Part shown: positions 33,891-42,582 of the stretch, one piece after another
How positions within the stretch are numbered: the stretch's first letter is position 1
Layout of the letters: each line of letters opens with the position of its first letter
Source of the DNA: Streptomyces sp. NBC_01750
Lineage (GTDB): Bacteria; Actinomycetota; Actinomycetes; Streptomycetales; Streptomycetaceae
Direction: 5' to 3'
Assembly (NCBI RefSeq): GCF_035918095.1
Contig: NZ_CP109137.1
Coordinates: forward strand, 4,590,001 to 4,654,000
DNA: 64,000 nt
Notes under the pieces: generated by a model
Databases searched by the model: none
The model's input: the letters and a program-made list of their open reading frames with translations, nothing else
Told to the model about the DNA's origin: nothing
Program-made: the position numbers and the translations under genes

Positions 33891-34718
33891 ATGGCAGTTG
33901 AGTCCCACAGCGAAAAGGACCGCTACACCAGGGGGTTGGCCATCCTTCAGCAACTGGCCGCTGAGGAACGTCCTTCGGTGCTCGACAGCTTCTCCGACAT
34001 CGCACCGGATCTCGGCCGGTTCACGGTGGAGTTCCCCTACGGCGACATCTATGCGCGCTCATCACTCACGCTGCGTCAGAGGCAACTGGCGACAGTGGGT
34101 GCCCTGACGGCTCTCGGACATGCCGCACCGCAGCTGAAGTTCCATATCTCGGGAGCGCTCAATATCGGTGTGACCCGGCGTGAGATCGTCGAGGCGATCC
34201 TTCATGTCGTGGTGTACGCGGGATTCCCGGCGGCCATCAATGGCCTGAATGTCGCCAAGGCGGTGTTCGCGGAGCGTACGGACGACAGCGACGAGGCCCC
34301 GCACGCCGTCAGCGAGCATGACGAGGCGCCGCGCTACGACCGTGGCTGGGACGCGCTCGCCGAGATCGACGGCGACGCGGGCGAGGCCGTGATCGAGAGT
34401 CTCAAGGACATCGCTCCCGATCTCGCCCGCTACATCGTGGAGTTCTCCTTCGGGGACATCTATACGCGGGGTGGTCTCGACCTGCATGCCCGCGAAGTGG
34501 TGACGATCGCCGCCTGCACAGCGCTGGGTACGGCCCGCCCCCAGCTCAAGGTTCATGTGAACGGGCTGCTCAACGTCGGCGGCACCCAGGACGAAGTCGT
34601 CGAGACCATCCTGCAGATGGCTGTCTACGCCGGCTTCCCCGCCGCGATCAACGGCATCACGGCCGCCCGTGAGGTCTTCGCGGAGCGGGCGGAGCGTTCG
34701 GGCCCGTCCGGCGACTGA
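33891..34718 (+). CDS. Tandem carboxymuconolactone decarboxylase-fold protein
   Basis: A 275-residue protein with two consecutive CMD/AhpD-fold domains (about 10-125 and 150-265). Both have the pattern LRQRQLATVGALTALGHAAPQL ... HISGALNIG and GTQDEVVETILQMAVYAGFPAA, with the His in PQLKFHISG and PQLKVHVNG. No CxxC is present, so these are decarboxylase-like rather than AhpD peroxidase-like. The first domain differs slightly from the second (LNIG vs LNVG), consistent with an internal duplication. It closes the seven-gene operon and could act on a ring-opened lactone or enol acid next to the tautomerase. Confidence 0.85.
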   Translation: MAVESHSEKDRYTRGLAILQQLAAEERPSVLDSFSDIAPDLGRFTVEFPYGDIYARSSLTLRQRQLATVGALTALGHAAPQLKFHISGALNIGVTRREIVEAILHVVVYAGFPAAINGLNVAKAVFAERTDDSDEAPHAVSEHDEAPRYDRGWDALAEIDGDAGEAVIESLKDIAPDLARYIVEFSFGDIYTRGGLDLHAREVVTIAACTALGTARPQLKVHVNGLLNVGGTQDEVVETILQMAVYAGFPAAINGITAAREVFAERAERSGPSGD

Positions 34719-34752
34719 GTACGCCGCGTTTTCCGGACGGGCCGGTCACCGA

Positions 34753-35814
34753 CTAGTCCCTCAGGTTCGGGAACGCGCGGGCGGCGCGCGGCGGCACGGC
34801 GAAGGTGGCCCGGCTCCGGACATCCATCACGGAGTTGATGCCGTTGTTCCTGCGGACGCCGATACCGCCGTGGTGCCCGCCCGCGTCGGCCGCGTTCATC
34901 ACCGCGCGGGTGGCGTTGAAGTCCTCCATGGTGCGCTGCAGGGACACGAAATGTGTCCCGGGCGCGCCATGGTCGAGCGTCGCGAAGTCGCGCCGGTTGA
35001 TCCGGGGACGCCCGTACAGCCGGGCGCGTCCGGTGGCCTGCGCATGGCCGACCTGTCCGTGCGCGGCGGCCAGCGCCGGCATCCGGTCCGCGTCGCTCTT
35101 CGCGTCGTCCACCAGCTTCTCGGCCTCGTCGGCGCCGATGCCGGGCGCGTACATCTGCGCGCTGCGGGTGTCGCGGTCCTGCTCGTACCAGCTGTCGAGG
35201 TCGAGCTCGATATGGCTCACATGCATGGTGGTGCCGCCGGCCAGCGGGCCCTCGATGATGGTGATGCTCTCCTCGGTGGCCTGGTTGCCGCGCAGACCCG
35301 AGTGGAAGCCGAGCAGCAGCGGCGCCTTTGGGGAGAGCCCGCGTTCGGGCAGTCGCTCGGCGGGCAGCCCGCTCCCGACGAAACCGGTGCGTACCTCACG
35401 AATCCGCAGCCGGGTGCGCTGGTCGAGCGGGCCGGGTCCGAAGAGCGCCTCGGTGATCTCGGCGAGGCGGTCCTCGTCGTCGGACGCGAGATGCAGACAG
35501 GCGTCGATGTCCTCCAGCACCGGGTTCTCCCAGCGCGCCATGGGGATCGCTCGGGGTACGGGGGAACGGACGGCGGTGTGCCGCGCATACCACCCGAAGC
35601 CCCAGCCCAGGCAGCTGAGCAGCCCGTGGGGTCCGTGCGGGAATCGCTCCTCCAGGGCAGCGAGCGCATCCTCCAGGCGCTCGGCGTCCGCGGCGGTGGG
35701 GCGGTCCACGACATCGAGCATGAGCAGCCGGTGGAAGCGCGGCGCGAGCGGGCGCCCCACCTCGTCGGTGAGAAAGGTCGATTCCCATGCGTGCTGGGCC
35801 TCGGGCAGTTTCAT
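34753..35814 (-). CDS. Dyp-type-peroxidase-like protein
   Basis: A 353-residue cytosolic protein with a distant resemblance to Dyp-type peroxidases or the DUF7405 group: RFHRLLMLDVVD near residue 25, a GFHSGLRGNQATEE stretch near 170, and several His/Arg that could bind heme (for example GQVGHAQATGRARL near 270). I am not sure of the heme ligand, so the name is tentative. It is convergent with the biosynthetic operon and overlaps the downstream-coded reductase gene by four bases (ATGA), so the two are co-expressed. It may be a separate oxidative stress unit or a late oxidase. Confidence 0.55.
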   Translation of the reverse strand: MKLPEAQHAWESTFLTDEVGRPLAPRFHRLLMLDVVDRPTAADAERLEDALAALEERFPHGPHGLLSCLGWGFGWYARHTAVRSPVPRAIPMARWENPVLEDIDACLHLASDDEDRLAEITEALFGPGPLDQRTRLRIREVRTGFVGSGLPAERLPERGLSPKAPLLLGFHSGLRGNQATEESITIIEGPLAGGTTMHVSHIELDLDSWYEQDRDTRSAQMYAPGIGADEAEKLVDDAKSDADRMPALAAAHGQVGHAQATGRARLYGRPRINRRDFATLDHGAPGTHFVSLQRTMEDFNATRAVMNAADAGGHHGGIGVRRNNGINSVMDVRSRATFAVPPRAARAFPNLRD

Positions 35815-36512
35815 ACGGGTTCCTTGTCGGGCGCGGCGTCGGGCCGAGGTACGGACTGCGGATCGGGCTGGGTGTCGGGCCGAGGACCGGACTGCGGACC
35901 GGACTGGACGTCGGGCTGAAGGCGGGCGTATGCGGCGGCCCAGTCGGCAGGTGGCGTGCCCGGCTCGCTGAACAGCCCGAAGGTCGTACGGACGGCTCTC
36001 CCGCTCTCGATGGCCGCGACCAGCGCCACCGCGATGTCCGCACGGGAGACCATGCCGTCGGCCTGCGGATCCTGGGTGAGGGTGATGGCGTGCGCACCGG
36101 GCGGATCGTCGGTGAGCCAGGTGGGGCGGACGATCGTGTACGGCAGACCGCCGGCGCGCAGATCCTCTTCGGAGGCGATCCTGGCCGGCAGTTGGGTGGC
36201 ATCGACCCGGCTCAGCGGGTGGGCATTCCCGTGGCCGACGACGAAGGAGCTCACCAGCAGGATGCGCGGGGGCGTGGGCAGTTCGGCGGCAGCGGCGAGC
36301 AGGGTACGCATGGCCTGCTGGGCGTGCAGGCGGGCATCCCCGCGCTTGGGGACGAGGACGGCGGCGTCGGTGCCGGCGAGCGCCCGGCGGACGGGCCCGA
36401 CCTCGTCGTAGGTGCTGAGCCGGCGTACGTCGTGCCCCCCGGCGCCGGCGAGTTCCGCGAAGTGCACCGCGGTGGTGCCGGGCGACATGGTCCCGGCGAT
36501 GGCAAGTCTCAT
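35811..36512 (-). CDS. NmrA-like NAD(P)-binding atypical SDR
   Basis: A 233-residue atypical short-chain dehydrogenase. It starts at MRLAIAGTMSPG, a slightly degenerate nucleotide-binding loop; the strand 5 region LLVSSFVVGHGNA and the YTIVRPTWL motif are those of SDR_a5/NmrA-like proteins. The last 30 residues are a low-complexity Pro/Asp/Gln tail. Proteins of this kind act as NADPH sensors or reductases. It is the first gene of a two-gene unit with the peroxidase-like gene and diverges from a LysR regulator gene, the usual arrangement for LysR control. Confidence 0.7.
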   Translation of the reverse strand: MRLAIAGTMSPGTTAVHFAELAGAGGHDVRRLSTYDEVGPVRRALAGTDAAVLVPKRGDARLHAQQAMRTLLAAAAELPTPPRILLVSSFVVGHGNAHPLSRVDATQLPARIASEEDLRAGGLPYTIVRPTWLTDDPPGAHAITLTQDPQADGMVSRADIAVALVAAIESGRAVRTTFGLFSEPGTPPADWAAAYARLQPDVQSGPQSGPRPDTQPDPQSVPRPDAAPDKEPV

Positions 36513-36613
36513 GGCAGCACGGTAGGAGCGGGAAACGGCGGAGGGGAAAGACCGAACCGATCTCAACTCATAGGCCACGGTGATGAATTCGCTGCGATCC
36601 GTATCCTGGCTCC

Positions 36614-37522
36614 ATGATTCCGGAGGCGAGGCTGCTGCGCTATTTCCTCGCCGTCGCCGAGGAACGGAACTTCACCCGCGCCGCCGAGCGACTGCACATC
36701 GCACAGCCGTCGTTGAGCGCACAGATCCGCAGGCTGGAGTCCCAGCTGGGTGTACGGCTTCTGGAGCGGACCACCCGTGTGGTGCGGCTGACCGAAGCGG
36801 GCCGTGCGGTCCAGGAGCGTGGCCCGGCCGCGCTGGCGGCGCTCTTCGAGGTCTGGGACGCCGCGCGCCGCGCGGGCCGCGGCGAGCTCGGCCGGATCCG
36901 TATCGTCTACAGCGCGAGTACCGGGTACGGCACCGTCCCCCACCTGGTGGAGTCGCTGCACCGGCATCATCCCGACATCGAGGTGAGCGCCGAGATGCTT
37001 CGCACGCCCGATATCGGTCCGGCTGTGCTGGAGGGCCGTGCCGACGTCGGTATCGCGCGTACTCCGGAGCCGGCCGGGGGTGTGCGCGTGCGGCCACTGC
37101 GCTGGGAGCGCCGGGGGATCCTGGTCGCCGCGGGCCATCCGCTCGCGGCCGCGGCACCAGGCGTCCACCCGGCTGCGATCGCCGCGTTCCCCGTGCTGGC
37201 GCATCCGCGCGAGGCCAACCCGGCCCACTACGACGAGCTGGTGGAACTGTTCCGCCGGGCCGGCGTACGGCCCCGGCTGGTCGAACGGCCGGTGGCCTTC
37301 GACCCCACCCAGCGGGTCCTGCGCGACGCGGAAACCGTCGCCCTGGTCGGCGAGGCCTCCGCGGACGGACTCTCTCCGTGGCTGCGGTGGCTGCCGCTGG
37401 CCGAGCCCCATGACCGGCTGCTGGTCGCGCTCGTGCTGCCGGACCCCGCGCCCCCGTCGGCCGAGCGCTTCGAGCGAGTGGCGCTCGAGGCGGCGGCGGA
37501 GGCCGGCTGGCTGCCCGGCTGA
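36614..37522 (+). CDS. LysR family transcriptional regulator
   Basis: A 302-residue LysR regulator. The winged HTH covers residues 1-60 (RYFLAVAEERNFTRAAERLH, then SLSAQIRRLESQLGVRLLERT), with a periplasmic-binding-protein-like effector domain after residue 90. It is divergent from the NmrA-like/peroxidase-like pair, and 101 bases separate the starts, so it probably regulates that pair and itself. A link to the biosynthetic operon is not demonstrated by the sequence. It is convergent with dacA across a strong bidirectional hairpin. Confidence 0.92.
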   Translation: MIPEARLLRYFLAVAEERNFTRAAERLHIAQPSLSAQIRRLESQLGVRLLERTTRVVRLTEAGRAVQERGPAALAALFEVWDAARRAGRGELGRIRIVYSASTGYGTVPHLVESLHRHHPDIEVSAEMLRTPDIGPAVLEGRADVGIARTPEPAGGVRVRPLRWERRGILVAAGHPLAAAAPGVHPAAIAAFPVLAHPREANPAHYDELVELFRRAGVRPRLVERPVAFDPTQRVLRDAETVALVGEASADGLSPWLRWLPLAEPHDRLLVALVLPDPAPPSAERFERVALEAAAEAGWLPG

Positions 37523-37547
37523 CCCGGTCCACCGGCCGCCGTCACAA

Positions 37548-37580
37548 CGAGACGCCGACGCGTATCGCGTCGGCGTCTCG
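37548..37580. terminator. Bidirectional terminator between lysR and the carboxypeptidase gene
   Basis: A 15-bp perfect stem (CGAGACGCCGACGCG / CGCGTCGGCGTCTCG) with a TAT loop, placed between two convergent genes. It marks the right edge of the accessory block. Confidence 0.85.
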
Positions 37581-37597
37581 GTCGCTGGGCAGCCGGG

Positions 37598-38533
37598 TCA
37601 GTCGCGCTGGGCGCCCCTCGGCAGGGTCCGCAGCTCCATGGTCTGCGCGGTGCTGGAACCGAAACCGAAGTCCAGCAGCTTGGCCGCGTCGTTGTAACGG
37701 TCGGTGCCGTTGAGGACGACTCCGACGTAGGTCTTCGTGCCGCGGGTGGCCGCGAAGACCAGGCAGGGGCCGGCCGTCGTGCCGGTGCCGGTCTTTATGC
37801 CGACGGCGCCGCTGTAGGAGCCGAGCAGCTTGTTGGTGTTGTACCAGGTGTACGTGCGGGTGCCGCCGGTGCTCGTGGTGGCGGTCGTCTTGTACTGCGT
37901 CGCCTTGACGACATCGCGGAAGGCGGCGCTGCTGAAGGCGTGCCGGGCCATCTTCGCGAGGTCGGCCGGGGTCGTGTAGTTGCTGCCGGCCGAGGAGATG
38001 CCGTCGAACGAGTCGTACTTGGTGTTCTTCAGACCGAGCTGGGTGGCCTTCGCGTTCATCTTCCCGATGAACGACTTGGTGCGCGCGGCGGTCGTCGTGC
38101 CGGTGCCGAAGGTGTCGGCCAGCGCGTACGCGGCGTCGCAGCCGGAGGGCAGCATCAGCGCGGACAGCAGCTGACGGACGGTCACCTTGTCGCCCGTCTT
38201 CAGGTCCGCGGTGCTCGCGCCCTCCCGGACGACGTAGTCGCGGTACGCCTGCTTGATGGTCACCTTGCGGTTGAGATCGACACCGGGGGTGGTGAGGACC
38301 ACTATCGCCGTCGTGACCTTCGTCGTGCTGGCCATCTGGCGGCGGAGGTCGTTGGCCTTGCCGTAGACCGCCTTGCCCGTCGTCTGGTCGAGCAGGAAGC
38401 CGCCCTTGCCGCTGATGGTCGGTATCGGCTGCGCCGCCTGGGCGGGCGCGGCCAGCGGCGAGGCCGTCACCAGCAGGCCACCTGCAAGGACGACCGTGGC
38501 GGCTCTGCGCAGGCCGGTGTGGCTGAGTGTCAA
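37598..38533 (-). CDS. D-alanyl-D-alanine carboxypeptidase (class A low-mass PBP)
   Basis: A 311-residue exported serine DD-peptidase that trims peptidoglycan stem peptides. A signal peptide (residues 1-34, ending AAPAQA) leads into the penicillin-binding fold. The motifs are SxxK as Ser69-Thr-Thr-Lys72, KTG as KTGTGTT, and SGC in place of the usual SGN/SxN. TTG 38533 is chosen because a GGAG site lies at proper distance and the signal peptide begins at once; ATG 38590 would add 19 residues. It is monocistronic, with its own terminator, and is read towards the accessory block. Confidence 0.9.
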   Translation of the reverse strand: MTLSHTGLRRAATVVLAGGLLVTASPLAAPAQAAQPIPTISGKGGFLLDQTTGKAVYGKANDLRRQMASTTKVTTAIVVLTTPGVDLNRKVTIKQAYRDYVVREGASTADLKTGDKVTVRQLLSALMLPSGCDAAYALADTFGTGTTTAARTKSFIGKMNAKATQLGLKNTKYDSFDGISSAGSNYTTPADLAKMARHAFSSAAFRDVVKATQYKTTATTSTGGTRTYTWYNTNKLLGSYSGAVGIKTGTGTTAGPCLVFAATRGTKTYVGVVLNGTDRYNDAAKLLDFGFGSSTAQTMELRTLPRGAQRD

Positions 38534-38723
38534 GGGAAACGCTCCGAGTTCGCAAATGCGTTGAAAAAGGACCGATAGGACCCGAGGCACAGGAGGGTCC
38601 CGTTACGAGACCCATGAGCGCGCCAAAAGGATGTACGTGACGGCGCGCCAGTTGTGCCCGGTCTTCGTCCTGCATCCTGGACGCGGCTTCCTGATGCACC
38701 TGTGTTGTATCTAAGCTGTGCGC

Positions 38724-39365
38724 ATGCCCGCCGCCGCTCCCGCCGCAGAACGTGTCTACACCCACATCAAGCAAGCAGTCCTCGACCGCCGTTACGAGGG
38801 CGGCACCCTCCTCACCGAGGGCGAGCTGGCCGACGCGGTCGGCGTCTCGCGCACCCCCGTCCGCGAGGCGCTGCTCAAGCTCGAGGTCGAGGGCCTGATC
38901 AAGCTCTATCCGAAGAAGGGCGCACTCGTGCTCGCCGTCTCCGCGCAGGAGATCGCGGATGTGGTGGAGACCCGGCTGCTGGTCGAGGAGCACGCGGCCC
39001 GCAAGGCCGTACCGGCGTCACCGCGGCTGCTCGCCCGGCTCGAAGAGCTTCTTGAGCAGCAGAAGCGGCAGGGTGAGGCGGGCGACCTGGCGGCCGTCGC
39101 CGTCACCGACCGCTGTTTCCACGCCGAGATCGTGCGCAGCGGCGGCAACGAGATCCTCTCCCGCCTCTATGACCAACTCCGCGACCGCCAGCTGCGGATG
39201 GGCGTCGCCGTGATGCACTCCCACCCCGACCGGATCACCAAGAACGTCGCCGAACACAGCGAGATCCTCGAGGCACTGCGCGCCGGCGACCCGGACGCGG
39301 CAGCCGCGCTCGTGCACCGGCACGTCGGCTGGTTCAGCAATCTGGCACGGGGCGAGGTCCGATGA
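38724..39365 (+). CDS. GntR/FadR-type transcriptional regulator
   Basis: A 213-residue regulator with an N-terminal winged helix-turn-helix (VYTHIKQAVLDRRYEGG, then LADAVGVSRTPVREALLKLE) and an all-helical FCD ligand domain with metal-ligand-type His residues (CFHAEIVRSGG, VAEHSEIL, VHRHVGWF). FCD regulators bind small organic acids. ATG 38724 is preferred to GTG 38718; the putative promoter -10 (TATCTAAG) is only about ten bases upstream, so the transcript may be nearly leaderless. It overlaps the MFS gene by four bases (ATGA), so it very likely controls that transporter. Confidence 0.9.
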   Translation: MPAAAPAAERVYTHIKQAVLDRRYEGGTLLTEGELADAVGVSRTPVREALLKLEVEGLIKLYPKKGALVLAVSAQEIADVVETRLLVEEHAARKAVPASPRLLARLEELLEQQKRQGEAGDLAAVAVTDRCFHAEIVRSGGNEILSRLYDQLRDRQLRMGVAVMHSHPDRITKNVAEHSEILEALRAGDPDAAAALVHRHVGWFSNLARGEVR

Positions 39366-40663
39366 GCGCCTCCGCCGTCACGCTGCCCGGCGATCCACCC
39401 GGCGGCCGGCGGGCCGCCGCGGTGTGGGGCATCGGAGTCGCCGTCTACTTCGTCGCCGTCATCTTCCGTACGTCGCTGGGCGTCGCCGGCCTCGACGCCG
39501 CCGACCGCTTCGACGTCAACGCCTCCGCACTCTCCACCTTCTCCATCCTCCAGCTGCTGGTCTACGCCGGGATGCAGATACCCGTCGGCCTGATGGTCGA
39601 CCGCCTGGGCACCAAGAAGGTCCTCACCCTCGGGGTGGTGCTGTTCACCGTCGGTCAGCTGGGCTTCGCGCTCTCACCCTCGTACGGAACGGCACTCGCC
39701 TCGCGCGCACTGCTCGGCTGCGGCGACGCCATGACCTTCATCAGCGTGCTGCGGCTCGGCTCGCGCTGGTTCCCGGCCCGGCGCGGACCGCTGATCGGGC
39801 AGGTCGCCGCGCTCTTCGGGATGGCGGGCAATCTCGTCTCGACGGTCCTCATCGCGCGGATGCTGCACGGGCTCGGCTGGACCGCCACGTTCGCGGGCAG
39901 CTCGGTGGCCGGACTGGTCGTGCTGGTGCTGCTGTCGCTCTTCCTCAAGGACCACCCGGAGGGCCACGAGCCACCGCCCGCCCAGCACGCGGGATCCGCG
40001 TTCGTACGGAAGCAGATCGCCGAGTCCTGGCGTGAGCCCGGCACCCGGCTCGGTATGTGGGTGCACTTCACCACCCAGTTCCCCGCCATGGTGTTCCTGC
40101 TGCTGTGGGGGATGCCGTTCCTGGTCGAGGCACAGGGTCTCTCCCGGGAGACCGCCGGCGAGCTGCTGACGCTGGTGGTGCTCTCCAACATGATGGTCGG
40201 GCTGGTGTACGGGCAGGTCATCGCGCGGCACCACGCGGCACGGGCCCCGCTGGCCCTCGGCACGGTCGGCGCGACCGCACTGCTGTGGGCGACCACCATC
40301 GCGTACCCGGGTGACCATGCCCCGATGTGGCTGCTGATCACCCTGTGCACGGTGCTCGGGGCGTGCGGGCCCGCGTCGATGATCGGGTTCGACTTCGCCC
40401 GGCCGGCCAATCCGCCGCAGCGGCAGGGGACGGCGTCGGGAATCGTCAACATGGGTGGTTTTGTGGCCTCGATGACGACCCTGCTGGCGGTCGGAGTGCT
40501 GCTGGACGTGACCGGCGACAACTACCGGATCGCGTTCTCGTCGGTGTTCGTGCTGGAGACGCTGGGCATCACGCAGATCCTGCGGCTGCGGGCACGCACG
40601 GCACGGCGCGAGCGGGAGCGGCTGGTGGCCAGCCGGGTGGAGGCCGTGCACGTACCGGCGTGA
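39362..40663 (+). CDS. MFS transporter
   Basis: A 433-residue major facilitator with 12 predicted helices. Loop 2-3 has the typical GLMVDRLGTKKVL and the central loop is charged (FLKDHPEGHEPP). It lies in the inner membrane. Translation is coupled to the preceding GntR regulator by a four-base overlap, so its substrate is probably the regulator's ligand, an organic acid or sugar acid. It differs from the exporter in the accessory block in length and sequence and belongs to the conserved core segment. Confidence 0.9.
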   Translation: MSASAVTLPGDPPGGRRAAAVWGIGVAVYFVAVIFRTSLGVAGLDAADRFDVNASALSTFSILQLLVYAGMQIPVGLMVDRLGTKKVLTLGVVLFTVGQLGFALSPSYGTALASRALLGCGDAMTFISVLRLGSRWFPARRGPLIGQVAALFGMAGNLVSTVLIARMLHGLGWTATFAGSSVAGLVVLVLLSLFLKDHPEGHEPPPAQHAGSAFVRKQIAESWREPGTRLGMWVHFTTQFPAMVFLLLWGMPFLVEAQGLSRETAGELLTLVVLSNMMVGLVYGQVIARHHAARAPLALGTVGATALLWATTIAYPGDHAPMWLLITLCTVLGACGPASMIGFDFARPANPPQRQGTASGIVNMGGFVASMTTLLAVGVLLDVTGDNYRIAFSSVFVLETLGITQILRLRARTARRERERLVASRVEAVHVPA

Positions 40664-40738
40664 GTGGTCCCCGGCGGACGACGGTGCCCGCAGGCCGCCG
40701 ACCGCTCGAGGTCGTCCCGGCCGCCTCGCCCGGCGGCC

Positions 40739-41563
40739 CTACGGCGTGACCGCGAACTCCCGCAGGATCGCCGCCGCCAGTTCCGCGTCACCGTCCACCT
40801 TGACCCGGTCCGAGACCGCGGTCGCCCGCACCCGGCCGCAGGCCAGCCGGTAGAAGGTCTCCCAGTCCAGCGCGAGGGTCACCACGGGGCCGAGCGAGGG
40901 CGCGCCGTCGACCGTGCCGCGGCCGTCCGCGTCCACCCGCACCGTACGGAGGAACTCGACCGGGCCGTGCACATCGAAGACGACGGCCGAGTTCGCCGGG
41001 GCGCCCGCGTCCTTGGCCACCACCTTGGGCAGGGCCTCCAGAAGGCAGTCACGGGCGATGTAGGCGCCGGGGGAGTCGAGGTTGCCCGGGTTGCCCAGCG
41101 TCGAGCGCAGATCCTGCTCATGCACCCAGGTGTCGAACGCGCGCATCCGCATGGCCACTTCGAGAGTCTGCTCGGTGCCCAGCGGGGCGCGGACCATGGT
41201 GTCGGGGCCGCGGCTTTCATTGCGCAGCTGACGGGCCCGGCGGATGATCGTGTACTCCAGCTCGGAGGTCATCTCCGGCGCCGTGTGGTGCCGGCGCACA
41301 TCCACCTGCATCTCCATGTAGCGCGCGAACTCGCTCTGCACATGGTAAAGATCACGCGGCAGTGTGTGGATGGGCCGCGGATCACCGAGCATCTCGCACT
41401 CCATGCCGATGACATGCGAGACCAGGTCGCGCACGGACCAGCCGGGGCACGGGGTGGGCCGGTTCCACTCGCCCTCCACGAGCGGCTGCACCAGCTCGGC
41501 TATCGATTCAATGGAGTGGGTCCAGGCGTCGGCGTAGGTCTGGAGGCTGGGATGGACGGTCAC
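40739..41563 (-). CDS. Mycothiol-dependent maleylpyruvate isomerase family protein
   Basis: A 274-residue protein of the DinB-like MDMPI family. The N-terminal helical bundle has ECEM and HV residues placed for metal binding (SHVIGMECEM near 50), and the C-terminal domain has the family strand VDGDAELAAAILREF. In actinobacteria such enzymes use mycothiol as thiol cofactor for isomerisation or detoxification; the exact substrate is unknown. GTG 41563 follows GAGGGG at correct spacing; the longer upstream frame is Pro/Ser-rich and unlikely to be translated. It stands alone, convergent with the MFS gene. Confidence 0.85.
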   Translation of the reverse strand: MTVHPSLQTYADAWTHSIESIAELVQPLVEGEWNRPTPCPGWSVRDLVSHVIGMECEMLGDPRPIHTLPRDLYHVQSEFARYMEMQVDVRRHHTAPEMTSELEYTIIRRARQLRNESRGPDTMVRAPLGTEQTLEVAMRMRAFDTWVHEQDLRSTLGNPGNLDSPGAYIARDCLLEALPKVVAKDAGAPANSAVVFDVHGPVEFLRTVRVDADGRGTVDGAPSLGPVVTLALDWETFYRLACGRVRATAVSDRVKVDGDAELAAAILREFAVTP

Positions 41564-41726
41564 GGGACCCCTCGGCGGTTCTGCGGTACGCGGGCTGGGC
41601 TGCTGACTGCTGGGCTGCGTGGGAGGCTCGGCAGTTAAGTTACGCTGCCGGACGGCACCCCGGCAGTGCTTTCGTGTGACGATCGTAGGCCCGTGATGAC
41701 GGCTCGAATGCCAGGACGGTGGTAGT

Positions 41727-42545
41727 GTGCGCGCCTCCCTCATCCAGATCGCAGTAGACCCGGACGAATCGGTCAATTCGCGCAGGCGGCGCGTCGCCGC
41801 GCTCGTCCGGGAGCAGCGGGGCGCCGACCTGGTGGTGCTTCCCGAGTTGTGGGCCGTCGGAGCATTCGCCTATGAGTCGTTCGCCGACGAAGCCGAATCG
41901 CTGGACGGCGCCACGTACGAGGTGATGGCCAAGGCCGCGAGCGACGCCGGAGTGTGGCTGCACGCGGGTTCCATCGTCGAGAAGGCGGCATCCGGCGGTG
42001 GCGCCGCCGCGGGCTCCGGCACCCTCTACAACACCTCCCTCGTCCTCTCCCCCACCGGCGAACTGGTCCGCTCCTACCGGAAGATCCACCGCTTCGGCTT
42101 CGACAAGGGCGAGGCGGTGATGATGGGCGCGGGCGACGAACTCGTGACCGTCCCGCTGCCCGGGACCGAGTCGTCGCCGGGTCTCACCCTCGGCCTCGCG
42201 ACCTGCTACGACCTGCGCTTCCCCGAGCTGTTCCGGGGGCTGGTGGACGCGGGTGCGCAGGCGTTTGTCGTCCCGGCGGGCTGGCCGGCCCGGCGCCGGG
42301 AGCACTGGACGCTGCTGGCCCGCGCCCGCGCCGTGGAGAACCAGGCGTACGTCCTGGCCTGCGGCACCGCAGGTACCCACGCCGGTGTCGAGCAGGCGGG
42401 GCACAGCATCGTGGTCGACCCCTGGGGCGAGATCCTCGCCGAGGCGGGCCCGGACGAGGAGGTCCTGAGCGTCGAGCTGGACCCGGCCAGGGTGGCGACG
42501 ACACGGGAGCAGTTCCCCGTACTCAAGGACCGCCGGCTCGATTGA
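41727..42545 (+). CDS. Carbon-nitrogen hydrolase (nitrilase superfamily)
   Basis: A 272-residue hydrolase with the complete nitrilase triad: Glu in VVLPELWAVG, Lys in YRKIHRFG and the nucleophile Cys in LATCYDLRFPELFR. Its length and the DLRFPE context place it with omega-amidase/Nit-type enzymes that hydrolyse small amides or repair metabolites. It is cytosolic. The GTG start is at the beginning of strand 1 (RASLIQIAVDP). The gene is divergent from the mycothiol-dependent protein and convergent with the LURP-fold gene. Confidence 0.9.
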   Translation: MRASLIQIAVDPDESVNSRRRRVAALVREQRGADLVVLPELWAVGAFAYESFADEAESLDGATYEVMAKAASDAGVWLHAGSIVEKAASGGGAAAGSGTLYNTSLVLSPTGELVRSYRKIHRFGFDKGEAVMMGAGDELVTVPLPGTESSPGLTLGLATCYDLRFPELFRGLVDAGAQAFVVPAGWPARRREHWTLLARARAVENQAYVLACGTAGTHAGVEQAGHSIVVDPWGEILAEAGPDEEVLSVELDPARVATTREQFPVLKDRRLD

Positions 42546-42582
42546 GGAGCGGGGTCGAGGGCGGAGCCCGGGTCGGCGAGGT

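Noticed and set aside
20266..37522. Interpretation of the block as a standard gamma-butyrolactone signalling locus
   Set aside because: The ArpA-type receptor and a two-hotdog AfsA are missing, while a sugar pathway, ACP, KAS III and tautomerase are present.
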